Shown: piece by piece, positions 27,137 through 34,482 of the stretch | Layout of the letters: the number at the start of each line of letters is the position of its first letter | Position numbering within the stretch: position 1 is the stretch's first letter | DNA from: CAYWMD01 sp964458575 | Lineage (GTDB): Bacteria > Verrucomicrobiota > Verrucomicrobiia > Limisphaerales > JADLHS01 | NCBI GenBank assembly: GCA_964458575.1 | Contig: CAYWMD010000007.1 | Span: 124,001 to 188,000 of the forward strand | Length of the DNA stretch: 64,000 nt | Reading direction: 5' to 3' | The notes under the pieces: generated by a model | Told to the model about the DNA's origin: nothing | Databases searched by the model: none | What the model saw: the letters and a program-made list of their open reading frames with translations, nothing else | Program-made: the position numbers and the translations under genes

Positions 27137-29173
27137 TCACGGAGAGGGCTGGCGGTCCGGGTTGCCGGATGGATTGGCAGGATTTTCCCGGACCGGCTCA
27201 TGGAAAGGCCGGCGGGTGCGATAAATCTCCAGGAGGCGGGCGTTGATCTCGGCAAGGTTGGTTTGCCCGGCAGCGAGTGCCAGGTCGCGGGTCTGCTCGC
27301 CCGTCATGATGGCTTCATCAAAGCGTCCCGCCTCGGCATACGCGGCCGCCAACGTGCCCACCATCGGGATCAGGCGGTATTCGCTGAGTTGGCAGGCCCT
27401 TTCAGCATAGCGCACGGCGTCCGTCCCATTGCGAAGCTCCGCGCGCTCGCTTGTGGCGAGCAGCCAGGCCAGATTGTTGAGCAGAATTGCGGAGTCCGGA
27501 CTGTAGCGCAGGGCCCGGCGATAACCTTCAATCGCATCCGAAACCCGGCCGTGCTGAACCAACAATTCGCAAAGTTCCGTGTAGGTCTCCACATGACCCG
27601 GGGATAAACGCGCCGTTGCCGCGAGATGCGAGATGGCTTCGTCATCGCGGCCAAGCGCTTTGAGGGCGATGCCGAGGTTGAAATGCGCGGCTTCCAACCT
27701 GGGGTTGGCCTGAAGCGCCGCCTCGTAATGTTCGATGGCTTCCGTGAGGTTGCTCTGCAAACACAGCGCGCGGCCCAGATTGTTTTGCGCGTTGTCGGCA
27801 CGGGGATTGATCCGCACGACCGCGCGAAATTGTTCCTCCGCCTCCCGGGCCTTGCCCTCGATGAGCAACGTGCAGCCCCAGTTGTAGTGGGCGATGCGAT
27901 TGTCCCGCGTGTTGGCGACGGCACTGGCGAAAAGCGTCTGCGTGTTTTGCCAGCATTGGGTTTGAAACCAGGTCCTGACCGCGCAAGCCACCAGGACAAC
28001 CACGGCCGCGGCCCCGATGATGGCTCTTTTGCGGGCCCAGGTCGGCAGGGCATCGGCCAACCCCCACGTCACGGCGGCGAAAATCCCGATCAGCGGCACA
28101 TAGGTGTAACGATCCGCGATGGCCTGCCAGCCCACCGGAATCACTCCAATGGTCGGCACGAGCGTGCCCAGATACCACAGCCAACCGAACAGGAGATACG
28201 GCCGGCGTCGGGCTTGCAACAACGCCCACACGGACAGGACAATCACCACCATGCTGCTGGCCACCACCTGCCAGAGCGGCCAATGGGCAGGCAGGGGATA
28301 AATGACGGCGAGTTGGTCCGGCCAAATCGTTTTCCAGAGATAACGCACATAGGAAATCGGTATGTTCGCCAGACGCAGCGCCCACGGCACGGCTTCTTCC
28401 GTGGCGATCCGGCCCTTGGTGCGGACAACCACCAACGTGATCAGGGCGGCGATGCCCGCCAGCGCGAAGAACGGAATCTTCTCGAATACCAGACGCCACC
28501 AGCCCTTCAGGCATGATACAGCCGGGGCCGGACCGCTGCCGGCCTGCACACCGGGCGCTCTTTTGAGCGGCCAGAAATCCATCAACAACAACACGCAGGG
28601 CAACGTCACCAGCATGGGTTTGGCGGCGAGCCCGCAACCGAAACACGCAAGCGCCAGCCAATAGCGCAATCGCGATGGCTGTTCCACGAACTGAACGTAC
28701 GCCAGCATCGTGAGCAGCCAGAAGAACGTGCTCAAGACATCCTTCCGCTCGGCGATCCACGCGACCGACTCGACGTGGAGCGGATGCAGGGCGAACAACG
28801 CGGCCACGAAGGCGCTCCGCCACATTGCCTTGGTGAGCCGGAGCAAAACCGCAAATAACAGGAGCGTGTTCGCGACATGGAACAGCAGGTTGACCACGTG
28901 ATGCGCGCCCGCGTTCAGACCGAACAACTGGCAATCCAGGATATGCGACAGCCACGTGAGCGGATGGGGGTAACTGAAATACGCGGTCGTCATCGCCCAG
29001 CGGACGCTCGCCGGGGAAAGCCCGTTGCGGACCATCGGGTTTTCAACCACGTAATCGTAGTCGTCGTAGCGATTGAACTCCAGGCCGCCGACCTGCCAAT
29101 AGGCTGTGATCGTGACGACCGCGAGCGCCACGTGGATCAAGACGACTGGATTACGCCGGGGTGCGTTTTCCAC
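27137..29173 (-). CDS. TMTC-like polytopic membrane protein with C-terminal TPR repeats
   Basis: 678 residues, GTG start. The N-terminal half has about ten membrane helices and the features of the PMT/TMTC glycosyltransferase-like superfamily: an early acidic pair in NRYDDYDYVVENP (first extracytoplasmic loop), 'YPHPLTWLSHILDCQLFGL', 'HHVVNLLFHVANT', and HPLHVESVAWIAERKDVLSTFFWLL. From about residue 420 there are five to six TPRs ('IAHYNWGCTLLIEGKAREAEEQF', 'AQNNLGRALCLQSNLTEAIEHY', 'AHFNLGIALKALGRDDEAISHL'). A lipid-linked sugar transferase acting on periplasmic proteins is the usual proposal, unproven here. A paralogue lies at 37934-40297. Confidence 0.8.
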   Translation of the reverse strand: MENAPRRNPVVLIHVALAVVTITAYWQVGGLEFNRYDDYDYVVENPMVRNGLSPASVRWAMTTAYFSYPHPLTWLSHILDCQLFGLNAGAHHVVNLLFHVANTLLLFAVLLRLTKAMWRSAFVAALFALHPLHVESVAWIAERKDVLSTFFWLLTMLAYVQFVEQPSRLRYWLALACFGCGLAAKPMLVTLPCVLLLMDFWPLKRAPGVQAGSGPAPAVSCLKGWWRLVFEKIPFFALAGIAALITLVVVRTKGRIATEEAVPWALRLANIPISYVRYLWKTIWPDQLAVIYPLPAHWPLWQVVASSMVVIVLSVWALLQARRRPYLLFGWLWYLGTLVPTIGVIPVGWQAIADRYTYVPLIGIFAAVTWGLADALPTWARKRAIIGAAAVVVLVACAVRTWFQTQCWQNTQTLFASAVANTRDNRIAHYNWGCTLLIEGKAREAEEQFRAVVRINPRADNAQNNLGRALCLQSNLTEAIEHYEAALQANPRLEAAHFNLGIALKALGRDDEAISHLAATARLSPGHVETYTELCELLVQHGRVSDAIEGYRRALRYSPDSAILLNNLAWLLATSERAELRNGTDAVRYAERACQLSEYRLIPMVGTLAAAYAEAGRFDEAIMTGEQTRDLALAAGQTNLAEINARLLEIYRTRRPFHEPVRENPANPSGNPDRQPSP

Positions 29174-29491
29174 GAAGGAAACGGTATTTGACCGCCCGCC
29201 ATGTCAGCCAGAAAAAAACTCCAGCGGACGCCAATGGCGGCAGCCGGGATTCGCTGTAAAGTCAACCCTCACCCTGACCCTCTCCCAGCCGATGGGAGAG
29301 GGGACAGCTATGGCCGGATATCGAGGTTCGACGCGACAGGTTTCAGCCGAAGTTCAGGCTTGTTCGGTGAAAAGACCGCGTCGCCTGCCTTGAGCCGCAC
29401 ACATTCTAACAGGTTGTCCGCCAGTTCCGCCTATCCTGTCGGACGGGAGGGCCGGGGCGCGGGAAGTCTGCCTGCCAGTTGGCAGGCGCGG
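29174..29491. other. Intergenic region with a single MITE-like arm and a hairpin
   Basis: No gene seen. 29265-29306 reads CTCACCCTGACCCTCTCCC followed by its palindromic half GATGGGAGAGGGG, matching the left arm of the 44017-44183 element, including the adjoining GACAGC. A perfect 8-bp hairpin (29470-29487, GCCTGCCA/TGGCAGGC) lies just past the YjbQ stop, without a T-run. Confidence 0.55.
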
Positions 29492-29914
29492 TTACTCGCC
29501 AATGAAATGCAGAGCAACCTTGCGCGAGTGCGGCACGCGGCGGTGTTCCCAGAGATAAATTCCCTGCCATGTGCCCAACGCCAGCCGGCCGCCGCTGAGC
29601 GGGATGCCCAGGTTCACCGCCGTGAGCGCGGTGCGCACGTGGGCGGGCATGTCGTCGTCGCCTTCGCAGGTGTGTTCAAACAACGGGTCGCCATCGGTCA
29701 CCAGCCGGGTGAAGAAACGTTCGAGATCGGCGCGCACGTCCGGGTCGGCGTTTTCCTGAATGAGCAGCGAGGCCGAGGTGTGCCGCAGATGAAGCGTGAC
29801 GAGTCCGTTCTTGAAGCCGTGTCTGGCAATCCACGCTTCCACCTCGTGCGTGAATTCGTAAAGGCCACGACCGCGCGTGGCGAGGGTCAGCTCTTGAAGG
29901 GCCTGGCGAAGCAT
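29492..29914 (-). CDS. yjbQ: YjbQ family protein (UPF0047)
   Basis: 140 residues, the full family length. It contains 'GLVTLHLRHTSASLLIQENADPDVRADLERFF', 'HTCEGDDDMPAHVRTALTAVNLGIPLSGGRLALGTWQGIYLWEHR', the signature of YjbQ proteins. Known members form trimers, and some show weak thiamine-phosphate synthase activity in E. coli; the true role is unsettled. The gene is flanked on both sides by short palindromic repeats, and no thiamine genes are nearby. Cytoplasmic. Confidence 0.9.
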   Translation of the reverse strand: MLRQALQELTLATRGRGLYEFTHEVEAWIARHGFKNGLVTLHLRHTSASLLIQENADPDVRADLERFFTRLVTDGDPLFEHTCEGDDDMPAHVRTALTAVNLGIPLSGGRLALGTWQGIYLWEHRRVPHSRKVALHFIGE

Positions 29915-29924
29915 GCTTGTGTCC

Positions 29925-29965
29925 CCTCACCCCGATTCGCTCCCCGCCGACGAGGAGAGGGAAGA
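29925..29965. repeat. Degenerate CTCACCCC...GAGGAGAGGG palindrome
   Basis: Lies between YjbQ and the coiled-coil/TPR gene. CCCCTCACCCC and GAGGAGAGGGA flank a short GC-rich centre. It resembles the MITE-like arms but with mismatches and without a second arm. Confidence 0.45.
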
Positions 29966-29990
29966 ATTCGTGCGACCGTGCCGATCCGGG

Positions 29991-31967
29991 TCATTTCGGG
30001 GTCGCTGCGGGTGCGCCGGCTTTCTGTTCGAACATTTTTTCCAGATCGGCGTTGTGCGGCTGGCCGGCTTTCAAGGCGCGTTGGTAGTGCCAGCGGGCCA
30101 GTTCGATCAACGGCGGATCCTGCGTGGCGTAAATCACGGCCAGGTTGTTGTGCGCATCGCCGTAGCCCGGATTGATCTGGATGGCCTTGCGCAACGCCGT
30201 TTCTGCCGGGCCGCGCAGGCCTTTCTGACTGAGCGTCACGCCGAGGTAATTCTGGACCTCGGCGTTCTGCGGATTGAGTTCGGCGGCACGGCTGAGGGCA
30301 TTGAGCGCGTCGTCGTACCGGCCCTGCCGATAGCGGATGTAACCGAGGATCGAAAGGCTGTAGGCGTCGTTGGGATCCAGCGTCAGGGCTTTCTGGATGT
30401 TCTGGTCCGCCTCGTCGAGCCGGTTGCGTTCGAGCTGGATGGCCGCGAGGTTGGCGAGCGTGAAGGTGTTCTTTTCATCCTGCCGCAGCACCTCCAGATA
30501 TTTTTCCTCCGCCTTGTCATAGTTTTTGGCGGCAAACTCCCGTTGGGCTTCGACCACCAGCGTCGCGGTGCCGCGCGGCAACTCGGAGAGGGATTTCTTT
30601 CCCGCCTTGGGATCGGCGGCGGCGAGCACGGGCGCCGGCTGGCTGAACAGTGCCAGTTCCTCGGCGGAGTAGGGGATGGCGCGGGCCTCGTACACCTGCA
30701 AGCGGGCGCGCAGCATGTTGATCTGCGTGGTCAGCTCCCCGATGCGGGCGGCGGTGTCGCGGCCCTTGCGGCTGCCGAGTTCCTTGTTCGCCGCATCGAG
30801 CCGCATCGCCAGGTCAAAGCGCTCGGTTTCCAACAACTTGATCCGGCGCTGATCCTCGGCCCGCGCGGCTTGCAGGTCGCCTGTGGCGGCGAAATGCGCC
30901 CCGCGGGTTTGAAGGCGGCTTTCGAGAACGGTTTTTTCCAGGCGCAGGATTTCCGTGTCCGATTGCAGCGCGGCAACGCGCGCCTCGGCCTGGGCCAGTT
31001 TGCGGCTTGCGTCCCCGGAACTGCCGGCGGCTTGCGCTTCGGCGAGTTGCCGCTTGAGGACTTCGTTCTCCGCCCGGAGCGTTGCGGCGGCTTCCGCGCC
31101 GGCGGTGAGCGTTTGAATGCGCGCCTGCAAGGACTCCTTCTCCGCAGTCAGTTTGGCGGTCAAATCGCTTTGCTCGGCCAGCTTGCGCTCCGCCTCGTCG
31201 CGCGCCTGCTTCACGCGGGCCAGTTCGGCGGCGTTCTCCGAACCTGGGGTCAGTTGGTCGAGCCGGTTCTGCAATTCCTGTTTCTCGGCCGCCAGCTTGT
31301 TGGCGCGCTCGGTCTGCTCCTTGAGCTTGAGATCGGAAGCCACCAAGGCCGACTGGGTTTCGGCCAGCACCTTGGCATCGTCGCTCGTTTCGGCTTTCGC
31401 CGGTTGCGCGGCGCCGGCGGTTTTCAACAATTCATTTTCCTTGAGGAGTTCCTGGATTCTGGCCTGGGCCCGGGCCAGTTCGCGCGGGTCCACCGCCGCG
31501 GGTTGCGTGGCCAGGGCCTCTTTGAGCTTGGCCTCCAGCAACACCTTGTCGGCCTGCAATCGGCGCATGTCCTCCTGCAAGGCAGCCAGCCGGCGCTCCG
31601 CCTCCGCCGAGCCGCTGGACGGGGCCGAAGTCGCCGCGCCGGGCGCAACAGGAGCGGTTGCGATCGGAACGGTGACCGGCGCGGGTACTTGCGGCGACAG
31701 CGCGGTGATGTGCGATTCGAGGTAGTTCAACCGGAACTTGACGATCTTGCTGTTCCAGTCGGGATAGAACTTTTGAAAGCGTTCGAGCGCGTTTTTGGCT
31801 TCGAGGTATTTGGCCAGCGCCTGGGCGGTTTGGCCCGAGTTGTTCAGTGCGTCCGCCTGCATCATGTTGTTGTAGATGCGGACGTATTGCTCATCCGGAC
31901 CATCCGCGCGCGCCGGCAAAAGGGCCATCGCCAGGCTCAAAGCCAGGAGAGCGAGCAGACGTTTCAT
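29991..31967 (-). CDS. Exported coiled-coil protein with C-terminal TPR repeats
   Basis: 658 residues from the ATG at 31967; an upstream start at 32069 adds 34 polar residues before the signal peptide. The signal peptide is about 1-21 (MKRLLALLALSLAMALLPARA). A small helical region follows (DEQYVRIYNNMMQADALNNSGQTAQALAKYLEAKNALE), then a Pro/Ala/Thr linker, a long coiled coil (about 120-430, rich in E/K/L/Q heptads) and four TPRs (about 480-620: 'KNYDKAEEKYLEVLRQDEKNTFTLANLAAIQLERNRLDEAD', 'AYSLSILGYIRYRQGRYDDALNAL'). Probably a periplasmic scaffold. It is divergent from the HEAT-repeat gene, with a 159-bp shared promoter region. Confidence 0.8.
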   Translation of the reverse strand: MKRLLALLALSLAMALLPARADGPDEQYVRIYNNMMQADALNNSGQTAQALAKYLEAKNALERFQKFYPDWNSKIVKFRLNYLESHITALSPQVPAPVTVPIATAPVAPGAATSAPSSGSAEAERRLAALQEDMRRLQADKVLLEAKLKEALATQPAAVDPRELARAQARIQELLKENELLKTAGAAQPAKAETSDDAKVLAETQSALVASDLKLKEQTERANKLAAEKQELQNRLDQLTPGSENAAELARVKQARDEAERKLAEQSDLTAKLTAEKESLQARIQTLTAGAEAAATLRAENEVLKRQLAEAQAAGSSGDASRKLAQAEARVAALQSDTEILRLEKTVLESRLQTRGAHFAATGDLQAARAEDQRRIKLLETERFDLAMRLDAANKELGSRKGRDTAARIGELTTQINMLRARLQVYEARAIPYSAEELALFSQPAPVLAAADPKAGKKSLSELPRGTATLVVEAQREFAAKNYDKAEEKYLEVLRQDEKNTFTLANLAAIQLERNRLDEADQNIQKALTLDPNDAYSLSILGYIRYRQGRYDDALNALSRAAELNPQNAEVQNYLGVTLSQKGLRGPAETALRKAIQINPGYGDAHNNLAVIYATQDPPLIELARWHYQRALKAGQPHNADLEKMFEQKAGAPAATPK

Positions 31968-32126
31968 GGCTCTATGGTAGACATGGTCGGACCGGTTTGG
32001 CAATGGGTTTGGCGAAGTCGTTTTGTCCCGGACGGCGTTGCCCGCCGCCAGCCGGGACGATGGTAACACGACCTGTGATTGAATCAGCCGGGGGTTTGCG
32101 CGAAACTCTGGTCAACGGGAAACACG

Positions 32127-33293
32127 ATGAGAAAATCCGCTTTCATCTGGCTGCTGGCCGCGGGGGCGCTGATCGGAGTGCTTCTGATCGCGCGCCAAAG
32201 CCGCGTGGCCGCCGCGCGCACCGCTGCCATCAAGGACTGCAGCTTGAAAGCCTACGCCAGCAACACCAACGCGGCCGCCACGCTGAAGGCCATGGGCAAC
32301 AAGGCGACCCCCACCCTGATCCAACTGGTGCAGGCGAAGGATTCCTATCTTCAACGCCAGGTCTGGTCCGAGCAAAGCCGCTGGCCGTTGGGTCTGCGGC
32401 GGAAGCTTTCAAAGCATGTTTCGTTCTCCGAAGCCCGGTCCGTCCGCGAAGCCGCCGCGTTTTCGCTCGGGCTGCTCGGGCCGGATGCCCGGGCCGCGGT
32501 TCCCGCGCTGGTGCGCGCCCTCCAAGACCCCGAGGGAATGGTCAGCCTGGAAGCGGCCAAGGCGTTGGGCCGGATCGGCCCCGGCGCCGTGCCGGGTTTG
32601 ATCACCACGTTGACGAACACAAACGCGGTTGCCCGCCGGCTGGCGAGCCTTGCGCTCGGCATGATCGGCCCGGAAGCGTCGCCCGCCGTACCGGCGTTGA
32701 TCGAGCGGCTCAACGACCCGGATCCGGGGGTTCGTGCAGAAGCAATACGCAACCTGAGGCTGATCGGCACGCCGAGTGCGCCAGCCTTGATTGACATCAT
32801 CAAGAACGGTCCCGATCCCGTCCGCGAAGGCGCGGCAAAAGTGCTGGCGGGCTTTTATGTGACCTTGCGGGCGGCCGAACCCGCACTGATCGAGATGGCG
32901 CAAAACGCCGTGCCGGCCAACCGCCGACAGGCGATTGAAACCCTCATGTATCTTCAGGCGTTTGATGAGCCGGCGCTGCAGGCCTTCACGCGGGCGATTG
33001 CGGATCCGGTGGTCGAGGTGCGTCTCCGGGCCATTCAGGCGCTGGGACTCGTCGGCCCCAAAGCCGGACTGGCGGTGACCAATTTGGCCGCGTGTTTGCA
33101 GGACGAATCCGCGGCAGTTCGCGCGAATGCCGCAAGGGTCTTGGGCAACATCGGAACGCCGGCGCGGGGTGCGAGGCCGGAATTGTTACGGCTGAAAGAC
33201 GACCCGGACGAAACCGTGCGCCAAGCCGCGGCGGAGGCGCTGGCCCGGATCGAACCCGGCGGGTCAACCGTTCCAAACGCAGCGGCGAAATGA
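32127..33293 (+). CDS. HEAT-repeat protein with N-terminal membrane anchor
   Basis: 388 residues from the ATG at 32127, which has GGGAA about 5 bases upstream; the earlier start at 32079 has none. One helix (about 4-22, AFIWLLAAGALIGVLLIA) anchors it. The rest is tandem HEAT/PBS-lyase-type helical repeats: 'SVREAAAFSLGLLGPDARAAVPALVRAL', 'MVSLEAAKALGRIGPGAVPGLITTL', 'AVARRLASLALGMIGPEASPAVPALIERL', 'AVRANAARVLGNIGTPARGARPELLRL'; at least eight. These repeats bind proteins and carry no catalysis. Function unknown. Confidence 0.85.
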   Translation: MRKSAFIWLLAAGALIGVLLIARQSRVAAARTAAIKDCSLKAYASNTNAAATLKAMGNKATPTLIQLVQAKDSYLQRQVWSEQSRWPLGLRRKLSKHVSFSEARSVREAAAFSLGLLGPDARAAVPALVRALQDPEGMVSLEAAKALGRIGPGAVPGLITTLTNTNAVARRLASLALGMIGPEASPAVPALIERLNDPDPGVRAEAIRNLRLIGTPSAPALIDIIKNGPDPVREGAAKVLAGFYVTLRAAEPALIEMAQNAVPANRRQAIETLMYLQAFDEPALQAFTRAIADPVVEVRLRAIQALGLVGPKAGLAVTNLAACLQDESAAVRANAARVLGNIGTPARGARPELLRLKDDPDETVRQAAAEALARIEPGGSTVPNAAAK

Positions 33294-33390
33294 TTCTGGC
33301 AAACGACTGCGGCCGTGAACGTCCTGCTGCCGCCGCGTTGACAGCGGTTTACGATTCGTGTTAGCGTCCGGGCAGTGTTTGGGCCGAGAT

Positions 33391-34011
33391 ATGAGTTCGG
33401 TGCTTAGTCAACATGTGTTGGTTCTCAACCGGCTGTGGCAGGCGGTCAATGTCTGCACGGCGCGGCGGGCGTTGACGCTGTTGTTTCAAGGCCACGCGCA
33501 AGCGGTTTTGAACTCCGCCGACGGTTCGTTCCAGACCTACAACTTCAAGGAGTGGCATGATTTCTCGCAGCAGGCGCCGCATCCCGAGTCGGTGCATACC
33601 ATCTCTTTCCGCATCCGCGTGCCGCGGGTCATCCTGCTGCTGGTTTATGACCGGCTGCCGAAGAAGGAAGTGAAGTTCACCCGGCACAACATTTTTGAGC
33701 GCGACAAGAACACCTGCCAGTATTGCGGCGCGGTCTGCGACCGGAAGGACCTGAACCTGGACCATGTGATTCCGCGCGACCGGGGCGGGCCGACCACGTG
33801 GGAAAACATCGTGTGCTCGTGCATTGACTGCAACACGCAGAAGGCCAATCGCACGCCGCCGGAAGCGGGCATGCATCTCATCCGCAAACCAAAGCGGCCC
33901 AAGTGGCGTCCGTTCGTGCAGATCAACTTTACGCTGCATCAGCACGACAGTTGGAAGCACTTCATTGACCTCGCCTACTGGAACGTGGAACTCGGCGAGG
34001 ACGTGCAGTAG
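33391..34011 (+). CDS. HNH endonuclease-family protein
   Basis: 206 residues from the ATG at 33391, with a GAG-type site just upstream. N-terminal part: 'SQHVLVLNRLWQAVNVCTARRALTLLFQGHAQAV'. The HNH domain is complete: first zinc pair CQYC, then LNLDHVIPRDRGGPTTWENIVCSC, then CNTQKANRTP. The His of LDHV and the Asn of WENIV are the expected catalytic and structural residues, with two CxxC-like zinc knuckles. This long N-terminal form is widespread in bacteria as a stand-alone chromosomal gene rather than a restriction enzyme. No methylase or recombinase is adjacent, so a housekeeping or repair role is as likely as defence. Confidence 0.88.
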   Translation: MSSVLSQHVLVLNRLWQAVNVCTARRALTLLFQGHAQAVLNSADGSFQTYNFKEWHDFSQQAPHPESVHTISFRIRVPRVILLLVYDRLPKKEVKFTRHNIFERDKNTCQYCGAVCDRKDLNLDHVIPRDRGGPTTWENIVCSCIDCNTQKANRTPPEAGMHLIRKPKRPKWRPFVQINFTLHQHDSWKHFIDLAYWNVELGEDVQ

Positions 34012-34022
34012 TGGGAAACCGC

Positions 34023-34391
34023 TTAAGACTTGGCGGCGGTTTTGGCGTTCTCGATCAATTCCCAGAATTTCGGGCTTTGCTGCAAGGCTTCGTCTTCCTG
34101 GACCTTCAGGCCCGAGCGATAAAAGAAATCCTTGAGCGTGTGCCGGCTGAGAATCCGGTGGACCACCACGCCCAATTCGTGGCGTTCGAAGTAAACACGA
34201 TAGTCCCCGACGCGAAACCGGTGCAAGATGCGGCCGCTGCGTTCGAGCTTGCCAAAATCGTCCAGTTCGGTGGCCAGCACCTGCTGGGGCAAACCGCGGA
34301 ACTCGCCGAGGATTTGAAGCTGGAGTTCCTTGGGCATCCGCGCCAGCTCGGCGGCGCTGGTCGGATTAAAGATGATTTGAAACGGCAGCAT
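34023..34391 (-). CDS. RelE/ParE-family toxin-like protein, no antitoxin gene seen
   Basis: 122 residues. RelE/ParE fold features are 'FQIIFNPTSAAELARMPKELQLQIL' (first strand and helix), then 'KLERSGRILHRFRVGDYRVYFERHELGVVVHRILSRHTLKDFFYR', the characteristic core with basic residues used for mRNA cleavage in RelE relatives. There is a 25-residue helical C-terminal extension. No small antitoxin gene lies directly up- or downstream: the neighbours are the HNH gene (convergent) and the NHL gene. It may be an orphan toxin, a domesticated remnant, or paired with a gene elsewhere. Three direct repeats lie just upstream. Confidence 0.7.
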   Translation of the reverse strand: MLPFQIIFNPTSAAELARMPKELQLQILGEFRGLPQQVLATELDDFGKLERSGRILHRFRVGDYRVYFERHELGVVVHRILSRHTLKDFFYRSGLKVQEDEALQQSPKFWELIENAKTAAKS

Positions 34392-34403
34392 GCAGGATTT
34401 GTA

Positions 34404-34482
34404 ACCGGTCGAGGTTCAACGCTCAAACAAACTTTACCAAAACTTTACCAGAACTTTACCGTTTGAACCCACCTTGAACCGG
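34404..34482. repeat. Three 11-bp-spaced direct repeats within inverted arms
   Basis: ACTTTACC occurs at 34431-34438, 34442-34449 and 34453-34460, an exact 11-base period (one helical turn). The array is flanked by inverted arms: GGTTCAA and TCAAAC on the left (34413-34428), GTTTGA and TTGAACC on the right (34461-34480). It lies upstream of the RelE-like start (34391) and directly downstream of the NHL gene stop (34483). It may be an operator for toxin autoregulation or a structured 3' end of the NHL mRNA. Confidence 0.65.

Noticed and set aside
33391..34391. HNH endonuclease plus RelE-like toxin as a defence island
   Set aside because: They are convergent, with no methylase, restriction, Abi or other defence genes around; this HNH form is a common stand-alone chromosomal gene.
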